Shown here: positions 7,478 to 15,757 of the stretch, in pieces
Position numbering within the stretch: the stretch's first letter is position 1
How the letters are laid out: every line of letters begins with the position of its first letter
From: Planctomycetota bacterium
GTDB taxonomy: Bacteria > Planctomycetota > UBA1135 > GCA-002686595
Length of the DNA: 36,123 bases
Direction: 5' to 3'
NCBI GenBank assembly: GCA_020638855.1
Contig: JACKHT010000021.1
Span: 1 to 36,123, forward strand
Made by a program: the position numbers and the translations under genes
The notes under the pieces: model-generated
Told to the model about the DNA's origin: nothing
What the model saw: only the letters and a program-made list of their open reading frames with translations
Database searches by the model: none

Positions 7478-9245
7478 GGCCTTGCAGCCGGGCGTAGTCC
7501 AAGTCGGGGGGCAACGGCGTGCTCTCCTGCTCGGCCATGCGCTGCACCAAGGTCTCCTGGCGAGCGATGTAGCCCGCGTACTTGGCTTCGACCTCGAGCG
7601 CTTCGCGCAGTTCCGCGTCGAGCCCAAGCGCCGCCACCGCTTCCAACTCCTGGGCCATGGCGGTCAGGTTCTCACCCGCCGTTCGCAGCCGGTCGTAGGC
7701 GCTCTTGCCCCCCTCACCCCGCAGGCTCTGGAGCACCCGGCGGGCCTCCTCGAGCCGCGCCTCTTTGGCCCGCAAGCGCAATAGAGCCGCTGGTTCGACC
7801 AACCCGACCGCAGCGCCCCGTTCCACCAAGCGCTGGTCGGCGTTGTCGTGGCGCAGGAGCAAGCGATGCTCCGCTCGACTGGTGAACATGCGGTACGGCT
7901 CGCGCGGGTCGGTCAGGATCAGGTCATCCACGAGCACACCGATGTAGGCCTCATGGCGACCCAGGGTCAGCGGGGCGCGGTCTTGCAGCCACAGGGCCGC
8001 GTTCGCGCCAGCGATCAAACCCTGCGCGGCAGCCTCCTCGTACCCCGATGTGCCGTTCAACTGCCCGGCCAAGTACAACCCAGGTACGTGCCGCACGCCC
8101 AAGGTGTGATTCAGCTGACTGGGTTGCAGGAAGTCGTACTCGACGGCATAGCCGTGTCGCAGGAACTCGGCGCGCTCCAACCCCGGGATGGTGCGGATGA
8201 ACGCCTCCTGAACTTCCGCGGGCAGACTGGTCGAGACCCCGTTGACGTAGATCGATTCGGTCTGCAAGCCTTCGGGTTCGACGAACACTTGGTGCCGCTC
8301 GCGGTCGGCAAAGCGCATCACCTTGTCTTCGACCGAAGGGCAATAGCGCGGGCCCACCCCTTGGATCGCGCCCATGTACATGGGCGCCCGATGGATGTTG
8401 GCGCGGATCAACCCATGCGCCGCTTCGCTGGTGTAGGTGATGTGGCAGGGCACCTGCGGTAGGCTTGGGAAGCCTGCAGCCGGGGTTTCGTAGGAGAAAC
8501 GCACCGGGTCGGGATCGCCCCACTGCTCCTCCATGGCGCCAAAATCGAGCGAGCTGCGCCGCAGCCGCGGCGGAGTCCCGGTTTTCAAGCGGCCCAGTTG
8601 CAGCCCAAGCCGTTCGATGTGGGCCGACAATTCGTCAGCGCTCGCCTCGCCCACGCGCCCGCCCGAGGACTTGGCTTCGCCGGTGAACATGATCGCGCGC
8701 AAGAACGTGCCAGCGGTCAGCACCACCGCGCCCGCCATCAGCGATCGTCCGTCGCCCAAGTGCACGCCAGCCACGGCCCAAGGCCCCGCGCCGGGTTCCT
8801 TGCGTGCCGGGACGATTTCCAGCCCGGTTACGGCTCCCTCCAACACCTCGATCCCCGGTTGGTTTTGGACCATGTAGGTCGCGGCCTCGCGGTACAAGTG
8901 GCGATCGGATTGGCAACGCAAGGCGCGCACGGCCGCCCCCTTGCGCGTGTTGAGCATGCGGAACTGGATCCCGGTGGCGTCGGCCAAGCGCCCCATCGCG
9001 CCCCCTAGGGCGTCGACTTCGCGCACGATCTGGCCCTTTCCCAAACCGCCGATGGCCGGGTTGCAACTCATCTCGCCGATGCGATCGGCACGCAGGGTGA
9101 CCAGCGCCACGCGCGCTCCCAAACGCGCAGCGGCCAGGGCGGCTTCGATGCCCGCATGGCCAGCCCCGACGACGACCACGTCCCAAGTGCGCCCGGGGCG
9201 CGCCTCAGGGGCGGCAAAGGGGTGTTCGCTTTGGGGTTGGGGCAT
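7338..9245 (-). CDS. mnmG: tRNA uridine-5-carboxymethylaminomethyl modification enzyme MnmG (GidA)
   Basis: MnmG is the FAD-dependent partner of MnmE. Together they install the cmnm5 group on wobble U34 of several tRNAs in the cytosol. The 635-residue length fits the family. Visible hallmarks are the dinucleotide fold VVGAGHAGIEAALAAARLG (GAGHAG at 27-32), MSCNPAIGGLGKGQIVREVD, GPRYCPSVEDK, PEGLQTESIYVNG, YAVEYDFLQP, the second FAD motif LAGQLNGTSGYEEAAAQG, the SRAEHRLLLRHDNAD block, and a helical C-terminus with YAGYIARQ that contacts MnmE. The frame is open upstream to 9455, but family alignment places the N-terminus at MPQPQSEHPF and the extra segment overlaps another small gene, so 9245 was chosen. 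Neither mnmE nor rsmG is adjacent. Confidence 0.97.
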   Translation of the reverse strand: MPQPQSEHPFAAPEARPGRTWDVVVVGAGHAGIEAALAAARLGARVALVTLRADRIGEMSCNPAIGGLGKGQIVREVDALGGAMGRLADATGIQFRMLNTRKGAAVRALRCQSDRHLYREAATYMVQNQPGIEVLEGAVTGLEIVPARKEPGAGPWAVAGVHLGDGRSLMAGAVVLTAGTFLRAIMFTGEAKSSGGRVGEASADELSAHIERLGLQLGRLKTGTPPRLRRSSLDFGAMEEQWGDPDPVRFSYETPAAGFPSLPQVPCHITYTSEAAHGLIRANIHRAPMYMGAIQGVGPRYCPSVEDKVMRFADRERHQVFVEPEGLQTESIYVNGVSTSLPAEVQEAFIRTIPGLERAEFLRHGYAVEYDFLQPSQLNHTLGVRHVPGLYLAGQLNGTSGYEEAAAQGLIAGANAALWLQDRAPLTLGRHEAYIGVLVDDLILTDPREPYRMFTSRAEHRLLLRHDNADQRLVERGAAVGLVEPAALLRLRAKEARLEEARRVLQSLRGEGGKSAYDRLRTAGENLTAMAQELEAVAALGLDAELREALEVEAKYAGYIARQETLVQRMAEQESTPLPPDLDYARLQGLTGEAREKLAHLKPHTLGAAARIAGVRPPDVALLAIHAKRHRDSRS

Positions 9246-9341
9246 GGCGAGGGCGGCGGGAGAGGGTACCAGGCGCCCTACGGCGCACGATCCAGCCCCG
9301 CACTTTAGGCCTTCGCACGGTCTTGTCGATAGCCAGGCAGC

Positions 9342-9515
9342 ATGCATTCCTGGGTCTTCCGCAACCGAGCGCACTTGAAGCGTGTCTACGCCGTAGGGCT
9401 GGAAGACGCGCCGCTGGAGGACTTGCCCTTGCGCCCGATTCAGGCCCCAGGCCAAGTCCTGCGCGAAGCCGAGGATGTGGTGCTGGTGCCCAACCCCCGG
9501 CGCTCGCTGTCCTAG
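9342..9515 (+). CDS. 57-residue hypothetical protein divergent from mnmG
   Basis: An ATG at 9342 opens a 57-codon frame ending in TAG (9513-9515). Third codon positions are about 80 percent G or C, like the surrounding genes. The protein starts MHSWVFRNRAHLKRVYAVGL, then has an acidic stretch (EDAPLEDLPL) and ends LVPNPRRSLS. It has no signal peptide or membrane helix. I recognise no family. It starts 96 bases from the mnmG start on the other strand, so the two may share a promoter region. Upstream the only ribosome-binding hint is a weak CAGG. Confidence 0.5.
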   Translation: MHSWVFRNRAHLKRVYAVGLEDAPLEDLPLRPIQAPGQVLREAEDVVLVPNPRRSLS

Positions 9516-9547
9516 GCCCCAGCTTGGGCCCCTAGGGCCGCCCCCCT

Positions 9548-9575
9548 GGCTCGGCGGTGGTGGCTCGGCGGTGGC
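9548..9575. repeat. Tandem direct repeat, 14 bp x 2 (GGCTCGGCGGTGGt/c)
   Basis: Two adjacent 14-base units, 9548-9561 and 9562-9575, differ only in the last base. They lie between the 57-residue gene and the secreted HEAT/TPR-like gene, about 17 bases upstream of a TATCCT hexamer (9595-9600). They may be a regulator binding site or simple slippage. Confidence 0.35.
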
Positions 9576-9606
9576 GTGGGCCGCGTGGTCCGCCTATCCT
9601 TAGGGC

Positions 9607-10974
9607 ATGCTGGTGTTCTCTTCCCGGGCTGTCTTCGTGGTAGCGCTGCTTTGGGCAACTCCTGTCCAGCAGGAGCCCGTTTCGATCGAGCAATTGCTCT
9701 CGCGCGCCAAGGCCGCCCAATCCCAGGCCCAAGCCCCGCTCGTCGAACGGGTGGGAGCCATCCTGAACGAGCTCGCGACCCCCGATTTGCGCGACAGTGC
9801 GCTCAAATCCCTGAGCCAGGAGCTGCTGGCCATGGGTGCGCCGGCGGGCCCGCTCTTGGTACCCGCCCTCGACCCTAGCGAAGACGACAAGTCCGCGGCA
9901 GCCCAACGGGCAGATCGGCTCGAGCCGGTGCTGGTCGAACTGCAAGACCTCGGGACCACCCTGGCGCTCTTGGATGCGGCCACCGGCGACAACCCGCGCC
10001 TGGCGCGCCGAGCCTTGCGCGTCCTGCGATCCAGCCCCCACGACCGAATCGTGGCCGAGGCTTTGGTGCCCAAGATCGATTGGAACGCGCCATTGGACAA
10101 ATCGCGACCATTTCTACGCACGATCAGTGCCTTGTCCGGGAAGGGTGCTTCGCTGCCCTTGCACCAAGCCTTGGAAACTTCGGACCGTGCGCGCGTGGTG
10201 GCTGCGCTCCAAGCGCTCACCATGGAAAGCAACCGCGCGGTCGCGAGCGATATGCTCGCAGCGCTCAAGGCCATGCCCGAGTATTCGGTGTTGCTGGCCA
10301 CGGTGCGCTACTTCCAAGCGGTGCCTGATGGCCTGACCGCGGGCGAGGACCTGCGGGTGCCCTATCTGCAACTCGCCCGACCGGTGCGGCGTCCCCCCTT
10401 GTCGTCGCTGGATCCTTGGGAGCGGACCTATCTTGGCACCGACCTGCCCCTGCCCGCTGCGGACTTGGTGGTCGACCTACTCAGCACCCCCTTGGACATC
10501 AAAGCGACGACCGCCCTGCGCGAACTCCTGTGGGATTGGGTCGACAGCCGCGTGGCTTCCGAGACGAGCCTCCTCGTGCTGCTCGCCAAAACCGGCGACG
10601 GCAAAGCCAAGAAGCGCTACTTGGAAGCAAGCCAACAGGCCGTCCAGGACTCCCGCCGCGAGGATGAAGACAAGCAGGCCAGCGCTCTGGCCCAACGGGC
10701 GCGAGCCTACCTGGACATTGGCGAAGCCGCCGACGCGATTCGCGACGGCCTCAAGGCCCTCAAACTGTGCGAGAAGAAGGCCCCTTCGTGGCCGGTGCGC
10801 CAGGAGTTGGCAATCACAATGGGAACCGCCCAGGCCCTACGCGGGCGCTGGAAGGACGCGGCCGACTACTTGGAATCCGCCGGCCTGAATGCCAAACAAC
10901 GCGCCGAGTTGCGCAGTCTACCCGCCTTTGCCGAGTTCTTGGAGTCGCGCTACGGGTACATCCTGGCGCCCTAG
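9607..10974 (+). CDS. Exported helical-repeat protein (HEAT/TPR-like)
   Basis: This 455-residue protein begins with a signal-peptide-like segment (SRAVFVVALLWATPVQQ, roughly residues 6-22). The mature part is almost wholly alpha-helical. Residues about 30-220 show repeated paired helices with Ala/Leu-rich faces and DNPRLARRALRVLRSS-type turns, as in HEAT repeats. Residues about 355-430 contain two TPR-like helical pairs: QRARAYLDIGEAADAIRDGLKALK and GTAQALRGRWKDAADYLESAG. Such proteins usually act as protein-binding scaffolds in the periplasm. There are no catalytic motifs. A TATCCT hexamer ends seven bases before the ATG, so the message may be nearly leaderless. The stop codon overlaps that of the convergent glycosyltransferase within CTAG (10971-10974). 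Confidence 0.8.
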   Translation: MLVFSSRAVFVVALLWATPVQQEPVSIEQLLSRAKAAQSQAQAPLVERVGAILNELATPDLRDSALKSLSQELLAMGAPAGPLLVPALDPSEDDKSAAAQRADRLEPVLVELQDLGTTLALLDAATGDNPRLARRALRVLRSSPHDRIVAEALVPKIDWNAPLDKSRPFLRTISALSGKGASLPLHQALETSDRARVVAALQALTMESNRAVASDMLAALKAMPEYSVLLATVRYFQAVPDGLTAGEDLRVPYLQLARPVRRPPLSSLDPWERTYLGTDLPLPAADLVVDLLSTPLDIKATTALRELLWDWVDSRVASETSLLVLLAKTGDGKAKKRYLEASQQAVQDSRREDEDKQASALAQRARAYLDIGEAADAIRDGLKALKLCEKKAPSWPVRQELAITMGTAQALRGRWKDAADYLESAGLNAKQRAELRSLPAFAEFLESRYGYILAP

Positions 10975-12122
10975 TGGGCCGGGGCCACGCCCAAGCGCGC
11001 ATAGATCTCGACCACCCGCCGCATGCGGCCAGCGAAGTCAAATTCGGTTTCGACCCGATGGCGCGCACCTTGGGCGAGTCGAGCCCGTAGCGCTGGGTCG
11101 CAGATCAAACGGCGCAAAGCCTCTTCCAAAGGCTCCGGACTCCCATAGGCGCAGAGCAGCGCCTCTTGGCCGTCGGTGAGCGCTTCCTCGACGCCGCCGC
11201 AGCGGGTCGCCACGATCGGCAGTTGCATCGCCATGGCTTCGAGGACGACGTTGGGCAGCCCTTCGCGCAACGAGCTCAAGGCGAACAGGTCGAATCGGCT
11301 GTAGAGCGCGTGCTTGTCGCCTTGGTGGCCGAGCAATCGAATCGCAGCTTCGTGACCGCTAGCGCGGATCTGCGTCGCCAAGGCCTCGCGCTCCGGGCCT
11401 TCGCCAGCGATCTCCAAAGCCACGTCATGGCCCTGCTCGCGTAGGCGCACGACCGCCGTGATCAAGTGATCGAACCCTTTCTCGTGGGCCAAGCGCCCCA
11501 CCGCCCCGATGGTGAAGCGCGGGCGAGCTTGGGCAGCGGCCTGCGTCCGCTCGTCGGGACCAAAACGATCCGACTCGATTGCGTTGTGGATCAAGGTCAA
11601 TCGATCGGGACGCACGCGCGCCTTTTGGCAAGCCGCGAACAGGTCGCCCGACACGGCAATGACGTGTTCGTAGCGGCGCAGGCAGGCGCGATCGATCGCA
11701 AAGTACAGCGGTGTCTTCCAAGTCTTGTGCACCCAGCCGTGTGCGGTGGTCACCAGCGTCATTGCCGCTCCGAGCTTGCGACGCACCAAGAGCCCCAAGA
11801 GGTTGCTCTTGTAGTCATGACCGTGCCAGATGCGCACACCGTGTTCGCGGCACAGCGCCACGAATTTGGGCACCAGGCTGCGATCCAACGCGCCGCCGTC
11901 CGGCACCCCGACCAGCGGGCACTGTTCGCGTGCCGCCCAAGCCCTTAGCTCTTCGAAACCCGCGTCCCCCGCGTCGTGCAGGTAGGCCGCCATGCCTCGG
12001 TACCCAAGCCGTGCGAGGTGCTCGGGCGAGCGCAGAATCGTCTTCTCGGGTCCCCCACCCCGGCCGCTGACGCAACGCACGTGCAAGACCAGAGGGGCGG
12101 TTTCGGCGGGGTTAGCGGGCAT
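10971..12122 (-). CDS. GT4-family glycosyltransferase
   Basis: This 383-residue cytosolic GT-B enzyme transfers a sugar from a nucleotide donor. The N-terminal half starts VLHVRCVSGRGGGPEKTI, the glycine-rich acceptor-side loop, and has HGHDYKSNLLG and TAHGW. The C-terminal half has GAVGRLAHEKGFDHLI, IAGEGPEREAL, LLGHQGD and the donor-site E-x7-E block FALSSLREGLPNVVLEAM followed by PIVATRCGGVEEAL. The start at 12122 gives the normal family N-terminus and overlaps the end of the upstream glycosyltransferase gene by 11 bases, which suggests translational coupling. Donor and acceptor are unknown. The pair probably builds an exopolysaccharide or surface glycan. Confidence 0.9.
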   Translation of the reverse strand: MPANPAETAPLVLHVRCVSGRGGGPEKTILRSPEHLARLGYRGMAAYLHDAGDAGFEELRAWAAREQCPLVGVPDGGALDRSLVPKFVALCREHGVRIWHGHDYKSNLLGLLVRRKLGAAMTLVTTAHGWVHKTWKTPLYFAIDRACLRRYEHVIAVSGDLFAACQKARVRPDRLTLIHNAIESDRFGPDERTQAAAQARPRFTIGAVGRLAHEKGFDHLITAVVRLREQGHDVALEIAGEGPEREALATQIRASGHEAAIRLLGHQGDKHALYSRFDLFALSSLREGLPNVVLEAMAMQLPIVATRCGGVEEALTDGQEALLCAYGSPEPLEEALRRLICDPALRARLAQGARHRVETEFDFAGRMRRVVEIYARLGVAPAH

Positions 12123-13272
12123 GGATGGCTTCTTCGAGGATGCGCACTTTTTGGTCCCAGCCTTCGGCGCGCAAGGCTTCGCGAGCTCGCGCCTGATCGG
12201 CCGGCAGCCCGGACTGCGCCCGTTCGAGCACGCGTGCCACGAAGGCCTGGGGGGTATCGACCACATCCATGGCGTGACTCCAGAAAAGGTTGGCGGGCAA
12301 GGGGGTCACCACCGTGGGCAGCCCGGTGGCCAGGTACTCCTTGAGCTTGAGCGGCTGCATGTTGCGCGTCGCCTCGCTATCCGCATAGGGCATCACGAGC
12401 ACGTCCGCAGCGGCGGCGAAACGCGGGAGTTCGTCGAAGTCGACCGAGCCTTGCCAATGGATGCGCGGGTGCTGGGCCAAAGCGGGGGCCACGTTGCCCC
12501 GCGGTCCCACGAACGTCAATTCGGTGGCCTCCGCGAGCGCCAAGCAGATGCCCTCGTGGAGTCGTTCGTCCGCGTGCCCCCAAAACAGCGTCTTGGGCGG
12601 CTGCGCGGCTCGATGCGCGCTACGATCGACCGCCCAGCGCGCCAAGTCGACACCATGGGTCAAGAGCGGCGCCACGATCCCGCGCTGGGCCATGCGCGCC
12701 CGTAGGACCTCGGAAACGACCAGCACCCGCTGCATGTGGGGCAGCATCTCGACTTCCATTTGGTACAGGGTCTCCCCATCGAGGCCGGGCCACTCGTCGA
12801 GGGCATCCACGCAGTAGTAGACCCAATGCAGGTACGGGGTGCGCGCGGCCAAGTCGGCCACGATGGGCGCCGTGGTGATCACCGCCAGGGGCGGGTCCGA
12901 AGGATCCAATACGTGGGCCAACCCCCGTTGCAACAGCCAAGCGTTGATGCGCCGACGCCGATCGCTGGCAAAACTGGGCAGCATGCGCGGTGCCACGATG
13001 CGCAGGTTCTGGGGCAGGACCCGCTCGCTGGTCTTGGCCTTGGGCCCAAAGAAGCTACGCAGCTTGGATACTCCGCGCTGGAAATCCGCCTTCGAGAGGC
13101 TTGGGGTGCGCGTTCCAATGGTCTCCACCCAATCGACCCGATAGCGCGGGAGCAGGCTCGAGATCAAGTGCTGACACGAGGAGGCGTGGCGACCCCAATC
13201 GTCCGAGAACACCACAATGCGCGGCAAGCTGGCATCGCGCGCATCGGATGCCCCGTTGGTTCGTTCGCTCAT
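12112..13272 (-). CDS. GT-B glycosyltransferase, TuaH/GT4-like
   Basis: This 386-residue enzyme is the upstream member of a two-gene minus-strand operon. It starts MSERTNGASD and continues IVVFSDDWGRHASSCQHLISSLL, a first Rossmann strand and helix. It carries the stretch LHWVYYCVDALDEWPGLD, seen in TuaH-like glycosyltransferases of polysaccharide clusters, then RVLVVSEVLRARM and THGVDLARW. The donor half has TLFWGHADERL, LTFVGPRGN and VLVMPYADSEATRNMQPLKLKEYLATGLPTV, where the conserved acidic and Lys residues grip the nucleotide sugar. ATG 13272 was preferred because residues further upstream in the frame are low-complexity and unlike the family. The substrate is unknown. Confidence 0.85.
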   Translation of the reverse strand: MSERTNGASDARDASLPRIVVFSDDWGRHASSCQHLISSLLPRYRVDWVETIGTRTPSLSKADFQRGVSKLRSFFGPKAKTSERVLPQNLRIVAPRMLPSFASDRRRRINAWLLQRGLAHVLDPSDPPLAVITTAPIVADLAARTPYLHWVYYCVDALDEWPGLDGETLYQMEVEMLPHMQRVLVVSEVLRARMAQRGIVAPLLTHGVDLARWAVDRSAHRAAQPPKTLFWGHADERLHEGICLALAEATELTFVGPRGNVAPALAQHPRIHWQGSVDFDELPRFAAAADVLVMPYADSEATRNMQPLKLKEYLATGLPTVVTPLPANLFWSHAMDVVDTPQAFVARVLERAQSGLPADQARAREALRAEGWDQKVRILEEAIHAR

Positions 13273-13517
13273 GGTGCCCCCGGTGGTCCCGAGGTGACCC
13301 CATCCTAGCCCGCGGAGGTTCGCGCTTGCCAGCCCAGGAGCTGCTGGCTCGGCTTGACCCCGGATGCTTCCCAATCGGGCTCCTGGCGGGCAGAGGGCAT
13401 TCGCAGCGCGGCGGAACCCGAACGAAACCCTCTCGAGCGAGCCAAGCAACCCGCGCGCGGGTATGCTCGGGGCCGAGTCCCGCCCCCGCCAACCGGCGTT
13501 GCCCCATTCCCCATCCC
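13273..13517. other. Divergent intergenic region between glycosyltransferase operon and porin-like gene
   Basis: These 245 bases separate two outward-facing genes and should hold promoters for both. The clearest hint is TATGCT in GCGGGTATGCTCGG near 13460, a possible -10 for the plus-strand gene, without a convincing -35. No terminator or small gene is visible. Confidence 0.35.
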
Positions 13518-14747
13518 ATGTTGCGTTTGCCCTCCTTCGTTTCCTTCCGCTTGCTTGGGTGGACGGCCTTTGGGCTCTTGGGCTTGGCCGCCCCCGGCTG
13601 GGCATGGCAGGACCCGATCCTCGTCACCCCGGGGATGCCGGGCAGCGCCGACCACCACCTCAACTGGCCCGACCTGAAGCTGGAGTGGGGCTTGGGCTTC
13701 GACCTGCGCTCCAACTTGGGGTTGGCCGGAAACGAGCGCGATGGCTCGGTCGAGGCTGGAGTGCGCGCCGTCGACTTGGTCCTGCGCTCGAGCTTCAACC
13801 GGGATCTATGGGGCTTCGCCATGCTGTCGGCCGAGGATCAAGAGCTGCTCTTGAGCCGGGCGGCCTTGGTCTACACCGGCCTGGGCGGCTCTTCGTACCT
13901 GCGCGTCGGTCGACTCCCGATCGACTTTGGCAAGCAAATGCAGGCGCGTCCCTACGAACTCCCCTACCCCGATCGGCCCGCCGTGCTGCGCGAGTACTTG
14001 GGCGACCAAGTCGAAGCCACAGGCGTTTCGTACGGCGACATCCTGGCCACCAGCCAACACTCGACGCTGCGGGTTTCGATTGGCTTCTATTCGGACTGGT
14101 ATCGGCGCGACAACCCCCTCGATCCGCTCGACCCGGGGCGCCCCGAGTTGGAGTGGAGGGACCAACCCCGGCTCGACGAGTTGGCGGTTGGTGCGCGCGT
14201 CAGCGGGGTGGTCGATGTGGGGGCCGAGGGCATGTTCCAGTGGGGCCTTTCCGCCCAGGGACTTCCGGACTACGGACTGCAGGCCACCGCCGACGATGGA
14301 ACCGAGTTGCGGCTCGAGAACCAGAGCCAATGGCTGTATGGGCTCGACCTGACCTTCGGTCACGCGGACGAAACCGAAGGTCCCGCTTGGTCGCTGGGTT
14401 GGCAAGGCATCCTGGCGTCGGGCGACGGGGGCGGTCAGGTGAGTCCCGGACCTAGCCCTGTCCTCTCGACCTTCGAGGGAGATCTGTTCGGGCACTACGC
14501 TTGGGTCGAACGCCGGACCCGATCCGGTAGGGCCCTGGGACTCATCGTTTCCCAGCACGAACGGCCCCTGGCCGGCAAACCGTTGGCTACCGAAGCCAGC
14601 GTGTACTTCAGCCGCCCCCTGGTGGAAAACGCCCTGCTGCGCTTCGCGGTCCGGCACCGCGATGCCGAAGGGGAACCCGATGGGCAGGCCATCTTGGTGC
14701 AGTTCGTGGCTTTGGCTGGCAGCCTGGGCCATGCCCTCGACTGGTAG
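13518..14747 (+). CDS. Outer-membrane beta-barrel (porin-like) protein
   Basis: This 409-residue protein has a signal peptide with a hydrophobic core (LLGWTAFGLLGLAAPGWA, cleavage near 30). The mature chain is built of alternating polar/nonpolar strands of 8-12 residues joined by Gly/Asp-rich turns, and it ends in Trp (GHALDW), the usual aromatic terminal residue recognised by the BAM complex. FDLRSNLGLAGNERDGSVEAGVRAV and SSYLRVGRLPIDFGKQMQ resemble the first strands of porin-type channels that carry small anions or sugars. About 14-16 strands seem possible. Its substrate cannot be read from sequence. ATG 13518 directly precedes the signal peptide. A 188-base gap separates it from the ols operon, so it may be its own transcription unit. 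Confidence 0.7.
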   Translation: MLRLPSFVSFRLLGWTAFGLLGLAAPGWAWQDPILVTPGMPGSADHHLNWPDLKLEWGLGFDLRSNLGLAGNERDGSVEAGVRAVDLVLRSSFNRDLWGFAMLSAEDQELLLSRAALVYTGLGGSSYLRVGRLPIDFGKQMQARPYELPYPDRPAVLREYLGDQVEATGVSYGDILATSQHSTLRVSIGFYSDWYRRDNPLDPLDPGRPELEWRDQPRLDELAVGARVSGVVDVGAEGMFQWGLSAQGLPDYGLQATADDGTELRLENQSQWLYGLDLTFGHADETEGPAWSLGWQGILASGDGGGQVSPGPSPVLSTFEGDLFGHYAWVERRTRSGRALGLIVSQHERPLAGKPLATEASVYFSRPLVENALLRFAVRHRDAEGEPDGQAILVQFVALAGSLGHALDW

Positions 14748-14903
14748 GCCCAAGCCGGGGACACACACCGCTCGCCGCAGCCGGGGCCCTACCGATTGGC
14801 ATCGCGAACCGAATTTGGGTCCCGGTCGCAGGGCCCGTTTGCATTTTCTTGGGTTTGGCCCCCCCTTACCCGCCGCTTGATTCTTAATGCCGTTAACCCT
14901 CCC

Positions 14904-14919
14904 GGGGCCGCGTGGCCCC
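14904..14919 (+). promoter_or_regulatory. Perfect 6-bp hairpin directly before the olsB ribosome-binding site
   Basis: GGGGCC (14904-14909) pairs with GGCCCC (14914-14919) across a GCGT loop. The AGGAG of olsB begins three bases later (14922-14926). An all-GC stem in this place could protect the leader or slow ribosome loading on the first gene of the operon. A Rho-independent terminator is unlikely because no T-run follows. Confidence 0.3.
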
Positions 14920-14935
14920 TTAGGAGAAACGTACC

Positions 14936-15757
14936 GTGCCCAACACTTTGCCGCCCACCCTGCGTCCCTTCCCCGGTGGATCCTCAGAAGAGGTTCCGCT
15001 TTCGCACCCCGAGCGCATCCCAGGTTTTCTGGTGCGGCGCGGGCGTTACGCAATGTACTTCGCCACCACCCAGGCCGAGCGCGAGATGGCCCTGCGCTTG
15101 CGCTACGAAGTGTTCCACTTGGAACTGGGCGAAGGCGACCCTGCCGCGGCGATCAGCGGCTTGGACCAGGATCCGTTCGACGAGCAATTCCAACACTTGA
15201 TGGTGATGGACATGACCACTGGTCTGCCGGTGGGAACCTATCGCATGCAAACCGCCCAAGCGGCGCACGAAGGCCAAGGCTTCTACACCAATTTGGAGTT
15301 CGACCTCGACCGGCTTGGTGACGAGTTCCTCGATCGCTCGGTGGAGTTGGGCCGCGCTTGCGTGGCACTCGAACATCGCAACCAAGTGGTCTTGTACCTC
15401 TTGTGGCAGGGTTTGATCCTGTACCTGGACTTCCACGGCAAACGCAGTTTCTTTGGTTGCTCTTCGCTGACCAGCCAAGACATGGCCGAGGGGTTGCGCT
15501 TGTACGACCAACTGGCGCAAGACGGACACCTGCATCCCGAATTGCAGACGGTGGCGCGCCCCGACTGGGCCTGCGTGGTCGATGATCCGCGCGGACCGGC
15601 GGTCAAGATTCCGCCGCTCTTCCGCGCCTACCTCCGCCAGGGCGCCAAGATCCTCTCACCGCCGGCCATCGACCGCGAGTTTGGCACCATCGATTACCTC
15701 ACCTACGTTTGGGTGTCGGACTCCATCGCCAAGAAGTACGCCTTGCCTAGCGCATGA
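14936..15757 (+). CDS. olsB: L-ornithine N(alpha)-acyltransferase, OlsB-like (GNAT fold)
   Basis: OlsB moves a 3-hydroxyacyl group from acyl carrier protein to the alpha-amino group of ornithine, giving lyso-ornithine lipid at the inner membrane. The 273-residue protein shows the family's path: YFATTQAEREMALRLRYEVFHLELG at the start of the GNAT core, HLMVMDMTTGLPVGTYRMQT, the FYTNLEFDLDRL stretch, RSVELGRACVALEHRN (the acyl-donor binding strand and helix), KRSFFGCSSL, and the PPLFRAYLRQGAKILSPPAIDREFGTIDYLTYV ending typical of Acetyltransf_5 proteins. The GTG start has AGGAG nine bases upstream. The stop overlaps the next gene as ATGA. The neighbouring acyltransferase completes the two-step ornithine-lipid pathway. 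Related enzymes accept other amino acids, so the head group is inferred. Confidence 0.88.
   Translation: MPNTLPPTLRPFPGGSSEEVPLSHPERIPGFLVRRGRYAMYFATTQAEREMALRLRYEVFHLELGEGDPAAAISGLDQDPFDEQFQHLMVMDMTTGLPVGTYRMQTAQAAHEGQGFYTNLEFDLDRLGDEFLDRSVELGRACVALEHRNQVVLYLLWQGLILYLDFHGKRSFFGCSSLTSQDMAEGLRLYDQLAQDGHLHPELQTVARPDWACVVDDPRGPAVKIPPLFRAYLRQGAKILSPPAIDREFGTIDYLTYVWVSDSIAKKYALPSA

Noticed and set aside
9246..9455. N-terminal extension of mnmG by 70 residues
   Set aside because: The added residues are unlike the family, and the 57-residue frame with better codon use lies antisense there.
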